Source: Linnemannia hyalina (lineage: Eukaryota > Mortierellomycota > Mortierellomycetes > Mortierellales > Mortierellaceae). Taken from it: a DNA stretch of 64,000 nucleotides. How positions within the stretch are numbered: position 1 is the first letter of the stretch; every line of letters begins with the position of its first letter. Location: contig JAHRHY010000012.1 in NCBI GenBank assembly GCA_019671135.1, positions 806,001-870,000 of the forward strand. Reading direction: 5' to 3'. The position numbers were made by a program, and so were the translations under genes. The notes under the pieces were generated by a model. That model was not told the DNA's origin. It saw only the letters and a program-made list of their open reading frames with translations, and did no database searches. Below, piece by piece: positions 39,410-49,318 of this stretch.

Positions 39410-39941
39410 TTAGATGCAGCAGTAGTACTCATACTCCCATTCAGTGATCTTGCTGAGCTGGGCGATTCTCTTCTTGTTTTGGTACGCCTCGAACGCAAAG
39501 GTCTGATCCTTATAAATCAAAGTCAAGGTCTTGTTCTGGGCAACTTCGCCATGCTTGACTGACCATGTTTTGTCCTTGGATTCGATAAAGACGTCGTTCT
39601 GGGAGGTGTGGGGAGCAATGATTCCATAATAGACTTGGTTGATATCTAGGGCGAAGGCATCCAGACGAGTGATTCCCTTGCTGACCGTGTCAACCTGTCG
39701 CGCGGACCATGTCAGGGTGCTGGAGATGCATCCCTCTCTCTCAGCTCTAGTTTTGTAATGGGAAAAGATAGTGCCATTTGAAAAAATGAGGGGACGAAAG
39801 TGTTAGGTATACAATGGCATGATCGACGTTGTTCAACAAGTTATGAGATGGAGAGAAAATTACTTACCGCTTCTCGACCCCGTTGGTGGGGAGAGCGAAG
39901 ACAACCGTGAGAGCCAAGAGGAGGAGGATCAAAAGCTTCAT
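39410..39941 (-). CDS. Small secreted protein array, copy 2
   Basis: Two exons (39941-39868, 39746-39410; donor GTAAGT, phase 2) give 136 residues. A clear signal peptide MKLLILLLLALTVVFALPT (cleavage probably after FA or ALP) precedes a mature domain of about 115 residues: CISSTLTWSAR, VYYGIIAPH, DKTWSVKHGE, LTLIYKDQTFAFE and a final WEYEYYCCI. The family is not one I can name. The conserved aromatic and Gly positions and the absence of membrane segments suggest a compact extracellular beta-fold. A TTG/GTT microsatellite lies in its 5' leader (40003-40030). It sits in a same-strand array with copies 1, 3 and 4, which points to tandem duplication. An effector-like or wall-associated role is only a guess. 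Confidence 0.75.
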
Positions 39942-40200
39942 AGCGGGATAAAGTGCTGGTGATAGACTTGTTATTTTGATGGTAGCAATTGTTGTGGCTG
40001 TCGTTGTTGTTGTTGTTGTTGTTGTTGTTGTGGAAGTGCGCTGAGAAGAGAATTGCTGTGAGTGGATTGCAGAAAAAAAAGAGGTAGAAGGAAACTTCTT
40101 ATATACGTTTTTTTCTTCTGTCGAATGGATATGAATAGGCGCTGCTATCCACAACGATTCCAGTGCTTCAGCGAGGGCATGATGCCTGAATCCCAGAGCA

Positions 40201-40230
40201 GATGGTTCAGGTGGTTCAAGTTGAAGAGGC
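40201..40230. promoter_or_regulatory. Shared upstream element of the secreted array (copy 2)
   Basis: GATGGTTCAGGTGGTTCAAG followed by TTGAAGAGGC lies about 260 bp upstream of copy 2 and aligns with the element at 38551. Confidence 0.35.
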
Positions 40231-40745
40231 GTATATTATTTCGCGTCTGCATGTTGCGGTAAAAATATCGACGCGAACCATCTCATTTTTCACTTTGTTG
40301 TTGCTCGACACAGGTTGAAGGAGGCATTCTCGTACTCCCTTAATCAACATGATTCCACTCGCAATAATATATTGCTATCATAGTGCACATGGAGACGTTG
40401 TAAGACTGAATGTCTATGAAAATATATTGTTTACCTTTCCTCTTCGCGTTGTTGTCTGAGACAGAGAGGGGCGAAGATAATTTAAACGAGTCGAGGGGTG
40501 GGCAACACGTCTGCGTGGCAATAGTAAGAGAGCATAACCTTTTGTTGGCTTCACCCTCTACAACAAAATCAAAATAGACAGAAGGTATTCATGGAACTCG
40601 TTTTCGCAATGTTCGCCGCGCACAATAATAAGAGCTATTCAATTTATTTGAATATAGAACAAAAGTGTAGGTGAAGTTGAGAGTACGCGGAAGGGAGAAA
40701 AAAATGGCCTCTGAGAGCTAAGACTAGTCGAGACGCCATTCACAA

Positions 40746-41247
40746 TTACGCCCCAATACATAGCCAGTAGTCATACTCGATAAAGTACTCCTTCTTAGTC
40801 CTATTCGTTCGAATATCATTTACCTTGGAAAACTCAAACTGATGGTGCCACCAATTCAAAGTCAGGACATGGGTCGTAACATCGCCATATATGATCGTAA
40901 ACATCTTGTCGGGCGATCGAAGGATTTGGTCGTTTTTTACCAGCCGCATGGGAATGCTTCCGTAGTAAGTGTCGCGGATAGACACTGTGAAGAGCTCATG
41001 GGATATACTCCAGCCGGTGTACTTTGTTGCGCGGTTTGTCCATGTCAGTGTGGTCGGTTTGCAGTCTGGTAGTTCCTCGTAGCCGCCGCTTCTATTGAAT
41101 AGGTAGAGGATCGGTTGGTGTTAGAGTGTGTTTGTGTGGACTGAAAATATGGTAAAAAAAAGAAATAGGAACAGTTATGGCATTCACGATTCACCTCCCA
41201 GAGGGTAGAGCGGAGACAACCGCGAGTGGGAGAAGGAAGGGGACCAT
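40746..41247 (-). CDS. Small secreted protein array, copy 3
   Basis: Two exons (41247-41195, 41091-40746; donor GTGAAT, phase 2) give 132 residues. The signal peptide is short (MVPFLLPLAVVSALPSG). The mature part aligns with copies 1 and 2: TTLTWTNRATKY, DTYYGSIPMR, DKMFTIIYGDV, LTLNWWHHQFEF and the end IEYDYWLCIGA. It is more divergent than copies 1 and 2 are from each other. Two Cys bracket the domain (near the start of exon 2 and in the terminal WLCI), so one disulfide is possible. GATGGTTCAA motifs occur upstream at 41337 and 41487. Confidence 0.72.
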
Positions 41248-42059
41248 GCTTCTCAATGCATAATAGAGTTATCGTGTTTGTCGTCGAATAAAGAGAGTGC
41301 ATGGTGGAGGACGGTTCAGAGAAGAAGAGAGAAGGAGATGGTTCAATTGCATTAGATGTAAAAAAGGGAGAGAGAAGGTGAAGGTTTGTTGAGTTACATG
41401 GCAAAAAGAAAAGGACAAGGAAAGCCCAAGGGCATGGAGGTTGACGTAATCCAATAATCGTTCGTGAGTCGAAGTGAAGGGGCGAAGATGGTTCAAATTA
41501 ATGTCAGCGTGACCTGCAATCTCGCGCTCCTTTTACCAATGTAGTTCTTTTCTTTTGACCATTCCAGTTGAGTGCGAGTGTCTATTTTGAGATTTCGTTC
41601 ATGAACAAAAGGACGGCGGCGCTTCTCTGTGTAAGTTATTCGTGTAAGACCAACAATGAACATCCCCTTCGGGAGCATGATAGCTATGTTGGCTTATTCA
41701 AATCGTAGTGGTGCAGACAGAGGGTGCCGCTTGGGATACGTGGTTGTAGTAGTTTTCGTGTCTAGATGATACGATAAGGTGTCGGGTCAAAAAGATACGG
41801 AGGGTAGCCCTTCACCCTTCCTCCTGTAGTTCGTAATGATGTGTGTAAAATTTATTCGGGAAAGCATGCAAAAAAACTTGGTAAAGAAGGCTGAGCATGA
41901 AAAAGGAGAGCTGCAAGATGTTCGAGTAGCAGCTCCAATGAGATGAGAGAGAGAGAGTTAAAGAGAGGGAAAAAGTCGTCTGGACTGCCTAGAGATGGAA
42001 TATTCTCTACGTTAGGCCACAAGGCAAAGACAAAAGTAAAACTCACGTACAACTTCATG

Positions 42060-42545
42060 ATGTTCATGTTCGCCTCATTGTTCTCCTTGAACTTGTACTG
42101 ATGATTTTCCTCATGAGAAGGTCAAGGCTCGGGATCGGTAACATTACCATGAGGGACCGAAGACTTGTCGTCGGCCGATTGGAGGTTGTCCCCAACATCT
42201 GCGTCCTACGAGAAGTTGTAACCTTGGTAGGTGTTACGGATCGTCAGCCCATAGCCTACAGAGGGGATCTCCCGTCTTGAAATTGCTGTTGCGATGGCGA
42301 ACCATGTCAATGTGCTCGGTTTGAACTCTGGAGTGAGTAGTGCCAATTACTGGACTCCGCTGCCACTACTTGAATACAGGGAAGTAGAAGAGATGGGCTT
42401 GTGACAGAGTATGTTTGTCTGAACAGAGAGAGTACAAGGTAACGGCAGAACAGCAAGCACGAGAGACCTATGGCACTCATGTCCCACTCCCCGCTTCCAA
42501 GGGGGGCAAAAACAACTGCGAGCTTTCTATTATTTTCGCGTTTGT
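42060..42545 (-). pseudogene. Small secreted protein array, copy 4 (relic)
   Basis: A signal-peptide remnant (RKLAVVFAPLGSGEWD, about 42490-42540) is followed, across a plausible intron, by FKPSTLTWFAIATAI (about 42280-42330) and GLTIRNTYQGYNFS, then a stop codon. The next residues, DNLQSADDKSSV and HGNVTDPEP, are the equivalent of the SPDK...IIYGDV region of copy 3, with another stop. Order and orientation match the intact copies, so this is a decayed fourth copy. Confidence 0.65.
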
Positions 42546-43049
42546 TACTTTTATTTAACCGCTTCCCTCTCTCAACATACACCCCTCTTCATTCTCTCCT
42601 GGCCATAGGTCTAAGTCGGTGTCGCTCTCGTTTTCGTTGTCCTCGTCGTTGTCGTCTTGCCCAAGGTGATACCTTTCTACTGTTTGCGAATTTGTTTGTT
42701 GTTTTGCCTTTTTCCCATCACCGCTCAAGGCCATTGGTCCAAGTCGGTGTGTCATTGGTCCAGATCGGTTCCCGTTGTCGTCATCGTCGTCGCGTGTTGC
42801 CCAAGGTTTTTTAGCCTCCTCCCTTCTCACCATACAACCCCTCTTCATTCTCTCATCGTCTCTCCTCCATAGGTCTCGCGCTCATCCCCTCCTCGGTCAT
42901 AGTCGCCCAAGGTACTTTTCTACTTTTCGAGTTTGTTTGTCGTCTTGCCTTCTTCCCTTCCTCCATTCTCCTTTCTTCCTTTCTCCTTTTCCCCTTCTTC
43001 CTTTTCCCCTTCTTCCTTTTTCCTTTCTTCCTTCCTCACCATACCCCCC
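42546..43049. other. Pyrimidine-rich low-complexity region
   Basis: Long CT-rich runs dominate, notably CTTCCTTTCTCCTTTTCCCC-type sequence at 42960-43040. Short GGTCCAAGTCGGTGTG-like repeats occur at 42607-42620, 42735-42750 and 42755-42770. No gene was recognised. Confidence 0.5.
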
Positions 43050-44262
43050 CATCCCTTCTTCTCTCATCGTCGCCCAAGTAGCCCAAGGAGAGGACTGGTC
43101 TTCTCTCCTTGCGGTTGACTTTGGGTGAACTCCTCGCCAGACAGGACAAAGACTCCAGGCAGACAGGAGGCCCATCTCTATCGGCCGAGTTGCAGTCGTC
43201 CGATCCCCAGTCGTCATTAGAAGCATTGAAGTAAAACCCCGAGTGCTGGGACAGAAGCTCGATCACTGCGCGGGTCTTGCCACAGCCTATTGAGCATCAA
43301 AGATCAAAGAATGTAATCAGTTAATTTGATTCTTTTGTTACAGCACAAGTACAAAATGTCTCGTAGGCCATATACAAAACCTCAGACACGCCAAAAACTG
43401 GAATGACTGGATGGTTATCTTCTTTGACCATGTCCAGAATTGAACCCGCTGCGAGATTCCTTGATGCCGAATCAGGTATCGAAGGGTCGGGAAGGTCCAT
43501 GGAATTAGACTTGGTCTCGTCGCTCTTGGCTTGCCGAAAGCGCTACGGTATGCTCTTGGTAAGCCTACGATCTTTCCTGTAGTGAGTGGGAGCGCGCCTT
43601 TTCCTTTGACAAATGCGTCGAGAAGGTCGGTAATGGGTGTTCATGATGAGAACGTGTCTGTGATCTTTTTGATGTCAATACGTAAGTCGCCTAGTTCGCC
43701 TAGTTAAATGAAAAGGCAAGGTATGAGATACTAGAAATATAATGGGCAGGTCGACGCAGTGGCGCTTACCGGACAGCGGCGTGCCAGGACGAGACTGATC
43801 CAAGAAAGGAGTGGAGCTGCGAGCACGGACTGGGAGTGGGACCGCAACAGGCGCATGAACTATGTTAGTGCAGTGGGTTGCGTGCATTAGATTAGTACAA
43901 TGGACAAACTCATGAGCAAGATGTTAATGAAACCAAAGCGCGCCTGCATTACCTGGAGGGGCGCTGGACGATGATGTGGATTGTTTTCTTGAGCGGCTGG
44001 TTTTCAAATAATCTGATAGTTCGCTTGTCGCCCTGAGTTTCTTCTCAGAGACCAAGTCCAACTAGATGGGTTGTTCGTCGTCGTTCTCGTCGTCAGGAAT
44101 GGAGACGCGCCAAAGGGTGAGGTTGTTTGCAACAATGTCGTCAAAGTCAGGACTCTGCTCAGCCTTGATGAGCTTCTTGAGGTCACCGATTGTCTTGGTT
44201 GACTCAATCTCGACAGGGAATGCTCCATCAACAAGACAGAACAGGGTCAAGTGGTTTGTCAT
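43050..44262 (-). pseudogene. Crinkler (CRN)-type gene, disabled
   Basis: The start at 44262 encodes a full CRN header: LTLFCLVDGAFPVEIESTKT and NNLTLWRVSIP with an IKAEQSPDFDD stretch between. The header has a ubiquitin-like fold and is found in secreted or host-targeted effectors. Exons at 44262-43953, 43859-43770 and from 43690 carry RSRPGTPLSG-type linker, DLRIDIKKITDTF, DLLDAFVKGKGALPLTTG and KIVGLPRAYRSAFGKPRA. After a frame change they continue with SMDLPDP, ILDMVKEDNHPVIPVFGVS and, across an intron, GCGKTRAVIELLSQHSGFYF (Walker A of the CRN P-loop NTPase). Damage: TAG at 44062-44064, TGA at 43641-43643, a frameshift near 43505, and loss of homology after DDWGSDD. Confidence 0.8.
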
Positions 44263-44628
44263 TGTAGACTGAAGACGAGTGATTTCAATTATTTTTTATT
44301 GAAAAAGGAAAAAGAGATATTGATGACGTTTCTCTTTTTTTTTTATCAAATGACTACCATCGCCACTACTCCTCCCTTTTTCATTACCTTACGCTTTTCT
44401 CTTCATTGCTCCACCATCCTTACTCTGTAATCTTTTCTCTCACAAACACACACATACACAGACACACCCTCTCTCTCAGTTGAAACGCTAGTTGAAGGTA
44501 ATGCTTATTATCTGACTGAGATCGCACAGAGACACCATGTCATTAGTGGCTATAACAGACATACTCGGGAATTGTCAGGACAATGGACCCGCCGATATCG
44601 TACTCATCCAATCTGAGGTCCCACGTCA
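44263..44628. other. Crinkler pseudogene promoter side
   Basis: The region is rich in A and T with a T-run at 44334-44343 and an ACACAC tract at 44445-44470. No gene was recognised. Confidence 0.4.
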
Positions 44629-44870
44629 TAAGTAGTCCCGCTTCTTTTGTTCCAGCAGATACACCACCAGCAGATACACCTCTGGGCTCTGCCGTGGGCT
44701 CTGCCGAATGGGGGAGTGACTACGATGCTGGTCATCAGAGGAGATGGACGATTCAACATAAACCACAGTATCCTAAGTAGCCCCACTTCTTTTGTTCCAG
44801 CAGATACACCACTGGGCTCTGCCGTGGGGTCTTCCGAATGGGGAAGTGGCTACGGTATTGTGGCGTATGA
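44629..44870. repeat. 145-bp tandem duplication
   Basis: TAAGTAGTCCCGCTTCTTTT at 44629 and TAAGTAGCCCCACTTCTTTT at 44774 begin two copies offset by 145 bp. Both continue with GTTCCAGCAGATACACCA, TGGGCTCTGCCGTGGG and CGAATGGGG-type segments. Inside the first copy CCAGCAGATACACC and GGGCTCTGCC are each locally doubled. The block ends about 90 bp before the start codon at 44959. Confidence 0.85.
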
Positions 44871-44958
44871 TGTTGTTGTATTACTCTAGTATTGTGCACT
44901 TGAGAATGAGGTCTTAATTGAGTTTCCGGTCTTAATTTGAGTTTCCAATCTTGTACAG

Positions 44959-47236
44959 ATGTCTTCGCCGGCTCATCTACGCTGGGTTCTTGATAAGGTC
45001 AAAGGCGAAGAGCATGTCACATTTGAAAATTTTGTGCGGATCTTCAGCTGTACCGAGAGGCAGCTGGCCACGCTAACTTATGCAAGGCTCATTGACTCAC
45101 ACGAGATACGATCATGCAGGCGAGAGAAGCTACGGGCGTCATTTGATGAGTTTTTAAATCATAGGGAAGAGATATTTTGGTCCGAACGAAGATTAGAAGT
45201 TAGCTCTGAGATTGTTGCAAATGACGCCGGAGTCTCTGTACAAGAAGCTGGGGGAGTAGCATCTCGAGATGGATTTACACAATTGTTGGCAAGGAAGAAA
45301 AAGAGTAAGAGTTTATGTAGGTTATTATTTTTGTTATTTTATGTATTTACAAAAAGCGGGAGTGTTTGTAGACTTCTTTACTCATAATGTAGTATGATAA
45401 TATAGATGGCGAATCATCTGGTCAAGCCACTGCTAGGATTTCCCCAGTGTCATCATCATCGTCGCTGTTAACATTGTCGTCGACAGCATCATCAAATCTC
45501 AAGAAGCGGAAGCGATCGACGACGACCGAGACCAGTAGAAAGCCCGACCTGAGCAGCCGGAAAGAGGTATGTAAACCAAGTCAACGCTGGGGAGTATCTT
45601 CATGAAACTATATTAGGATGAACACGTGGAAATATGTGCCTGACTGTAGATATTCACAGATGATATACGATCCCTTTACAATAGCCAGCGTTCGAGGATC
45701 TCAACAATTCGTTCCTCGTCCAAGCTCACGCATCAAAAACCGAGATCGACGGATCCGAGCCTGGATCAAGCACACAAGGACTAATGTGCTCTGTAAGTTT
45801 ACACTCTTGGCTCCTGACAATATTTCAACCGTACAATGCATATTAATTCCTGGCTTACCGGTATTGAATTAATCATTAGGGAGAGTCATGGTCATCATTG
45901 ACTGGAGCATCAAGCAGTGGTAGCAGCAAAAGCATCAGTGATTCGACAACGTATGCAGGCAGCAATGACAGCAGCGCCAGCGCGAGCAATGGGAGCCCCA
46001 GTCATCCTACTCATGAGCCTGATTTCCCAGGTTTGTATTTGATATGGAGGAACCATCGCACTCTCCAATGCGTCAGCCGGCAATAACTTACGATGAGTTT
46101 CCTCTCTCTTTTGCTACTTGATAGATCCCACCTTGAATTTGGAACATTACGTCACTATTAACCAGCCGGTGAAGTGGACTGTGGAGGAGATGGACCTTGT
46201 GCAAAAGTTCCGGGAGTTCAGAGCAGAGAACTTGCACGATTTCTCGCTTGCTCGCGACGGGGTAGCCAACTTGAGCGTAGGCTCCAAGTTCAGAAAGAGC
46301 CTCGCCCCAGATGTCGGCAAAGCAGCAACCAAGTTGGGTCTCGTCGGCGAGCTGCATACAATCTGGCCAACATTGACAGACATCTTGGGGCGCGTCTTTG
46401 CAAAGAACCATTATGACGACGTGGCTGAGGCGATCACAGATGAGAGCATGAAGGACCCGGTCGCGCGCTACATCATGTCCGTCATTTCATCATAGTATGT
46501 TTTTTTTTTTTTGTTCGCTAAAAACATCAACCATACTCGATACGCTGAAAGACGTATTCCTCGTGCTGTACATTCATTATCTAGCGCGCACTATTTTGCC
46601 TTCCAGGACCACGTCCCCACTCACATCAATGAACTCCAGGGTTTTGCGGACTTGACGTGGCCATTTATCAGAGGTGCAATGACAATGACAGGTGTTGAGA
46701 CGCAGTACCTAGAAGTTCCCATCTCTGGAGTCCTTGAGCGCAAGAACTTGGAAAGGGATGACCTGACGGAAGCCAAGCAACCAGGCCAATATGCTAACGG
46801 GGTTGCTATTTGGGGAGACAGCCAAGTATTCCTCTCAGAAGTCTCGACCACCCACAGCACAAAGGCGGAGAAGCTGAGGCGAGATGAATTCAAGCTCGCT
46901 AGGGCAATGAGGGATTCATGGGTCAGTCAAGTCAGGGCCACATGCAAGCATTCGGTTCCCCTGAGCGGGATCGCTGTCTTTGGGTCCAGCACATTCAAGG
47001 GTGAAACCAAGCTCTGGCGACTTGACTTTCATGGCGTTTTTCGGCTTGTTCACTTTAACTCTTTCTTTGTCCCGCTCAAGAAAAGCGAATTTGGAAAGAA
47101 AGCCAAGGTGTCCATCCTTCTTTGCCTCGAGTTGGCGATGCGTGTCAAAGCAGAGGTCGATGCGCGAGAGGAAGGCGCCGCTCCTATTGATCATGGGATG
47201 CGCGAGCTGTTAGAGGAGGCTGTGTCATCCATTTAG
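44959..47236 (+). CDS. 595-residue orphan protein with possible nuclease-like C-terminal domain
   Basis: Six exons (44959-45304, 45406-45566, 45685-45792, 45880-46030, 46125-46494, 46585-47236) join in frame. I do not recognise a named family. The N-terminal 115 residues are helical and charged (SSPAHLRWVLDKVKGEEHV). The next 125 are Ser-rich with a nuclear-localisation-like KKRKRS. The C-terminal 350 look globular: VKWTVEEMDLVQKFREF, FADLTWPFIRGAMTMTG, GDSQVFLSEVSTTHSTKAEK, RRDEFKLARAMRDSW, WRLDFHGVFRLVHFNSF. The order of acidic and Lys residues around FLSEVSTTHSTKAEK could fit a PD-(D/E)XK-type fold, but this is a weak inference. The start may be further upstream, because TTGTACAG just before ATG looks like an acceptor. 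It lies next to a Crinkler pseudogene and a tandem duplication. Confidence 0.65.
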
Positions 47237-49318
47237 TGTACCTCAACAACTCCAATGGAGAATCGCAAGAGAAAACCGTCTGCGTTCTCTTGCGCATCAT
47301 CGAAGTAACAAAAAGAAAAACAACAATTGCATGCAGACAGGGCGATGGTCAGCGGCGAGGTGAAATATTCCAGTTCCGCAATCTTCACGCTCGTGTGCAG
47401 GGTTGTGGTTGAGTCTGGATCCCTGTAATCTTGCGCAGAGACTTGAACCCTAGAATGTGGGAATGAAGGCGTTCTCTGGTCATGGAGGGTGTCTTCTTTT
47501 TTGTGAAAGCTGGCATGTAATCACCGAACCTGAACCTAAAGTACAGTTGATGTTGGTAAGACATGCCGTTCGAAGATGTTGATGATAAAAAACGAACGAA
47601 AAGGATTCCTCTGTGACGTCCGAGAGACGGCCTATGGCAATGCAACGGAATGAGCAAGCAAAGCGACAAAGAACGCAAGGAATATTGAGCAAGTGAGAGC
47701 AAATGAGAGTGGTGAGGAAGGGGTTCTTGCAGGGTTGTACTGGCTTGGAGACGATTGAGAGTCCTAATGATGCGTTGTTGAAGAATTACTGGATCACGGA
47801 TAACAACACCATTCGTGCTGTTCTGAGCGGGGAAGGTGTGAATGGAACAGGAGTACTGGAACTGGAGTACTGGCGCCATTGCATGGTCGGATTCTGCGAC
47901 GGTTCTGTGCAAGCATGGCAGATACGGGATTGCCACAACCAACACAAGAACAACAACAGTCGCAACTACTCCTCCCACAACCCATCCAACAACAGACCCA
48001 AGAAGAAGTCGACCCATCAGTGCGCGACGAACGACACGCAAACTCGACATGGGCGATCCAGACAATCAACCGAACCGAGCAGCAGCAGAGCACGCGGCAA
48101 CAATATCCACTAATCCGGGGTCACCAGCACTTGTTGTCAGGAAAGAGGTCTGGCACACGACTGTGGTCCATGGGACAGGACCTTTGGTCGCACAGTCTAT
48201 CGTGCACACTTCCTCCCACCGGGATGGAATGCTGGTCGCTTTGGATTTGATCGACCCTCGAGGCGTTTCTAGTCAGCACATACAACAGATCCCTGGTTCA
48301 CTCCAAATACCTCCATTGCCTCGAGATTCACCACAGCGACAATCCATCCGCCTCGTATGGACTCGACCCACTCAGGACCCGCTTATTGGTGACAGATAAA
48401 TCCTCCTTCTCCTCCTCCTCCTCCTCCTTCTGGGGGTGCCTACTGTTAACAAACCACCATCTCGAAATCGGCGGAATCCCACGTTCCAACGAAAGTACCA
48501 CCGCCGATGACAGCACCTTTGATCAGCAGGAGAGCCACAGGATCCAACGCCAAGTATACCGCCGATGACAGCACCCCTCACCCGCCTTCAAGAGCTCCGA
48601 CTCGGTCGCGCATGCGAGCGCCAGGACATCGAAACCTACGAAGCCCATCAGCCATACCAAGAAATCCAACGCACAATAGGAAACAGCTCTGAGAAAGTCC
48701 CAGGGTTCCAGCGAGACTGCCTGGAAATGACGCTCAAAAGTGGATTGGACCTGTTGGGAACACTCAGAAAGCTGCCAGTTGGATCTAAGTCAGATGGACC
48801 ATCGTGTAGGAGAGCCTGAGCTGAGGTGAATGCGGCGGCACTGGTCTCACTTCCAGACACTTCCTGGCGTATCATTGGCCCCATAAGAAATCACCCACAA
48901 GAGAGAAGACCAAGAAAAATAAACAATGCGGGAAAAGGAACAGGACAAAGAGCAAGCGAGCACTGGCAGAGAAAATTGGAGCACGATTTTTTTGGGGTTA
49001 TTATGTTATGTTTACAAGGGTGCGAAAAAAAAACGCAAAAAAGAAAGAAATAAAATAACGCGAGGAACTGAACAACGCAAGAAAGAGATAAAGAATGATA
49101 AAGAAAAAAGAGGGGTTTCTATGGACAGTTTTTTTTGTAGGGTACTATGTTTTAACAATTTTTTTGTATGTTAAGAAAGAGTGGGGTAACGATCGAAAGA
49201 GTTGCCAACGAGATCATCACTTTACATTCTCTTCACACTCTCTACAAGCCTTCTCCCCCCACTCCACTTCAGTGCTCGCATATAATAAGATCAGTGTACA
49301 TGACTCTTATTGGTGAAC
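47237..49318. other. Region of competing open frames, no resolved gene
   Basis: Between 47385 and 48820 long frames exist on both strands (226 codons -, 185 codons +). The most protein-like stretch is on the plus strand from the Met at about 47918 (MADTGLPQPTQEQQQSQLLL, Gln/Pro-rich). A different frame then has VWHTTVVHGTGPLVAQSI and LVALDLIDPRGVSSQ near 48150-48270, and a third has RACERQDIETYEAHQPYQEI near 48610. This could be a frameshifted plus-strand gene, but no splice set joins the pieces convincingly. GCCGATGACAGCACC occurs twice (48503, 48561). The rest is A-rich. Confidence 0.3.

Noticed and set aside
39960..40040. Trinucleotide run as part of a coding extension of array copy 2
   Set aside because: Although the frame is open to 40154, the signal peptide starts cleanly at ATG 39941 and the upstream residues are Thr-run and low-complexity sequence.
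47385..48065. 226-codon minus-strand frame as a Gly/Val membrane protein
   Set aside because: The opposite strand has equally long frames, and the hydrophobic stretch mirrors a Gln/Pro/Asn-rich plus-strand frame.
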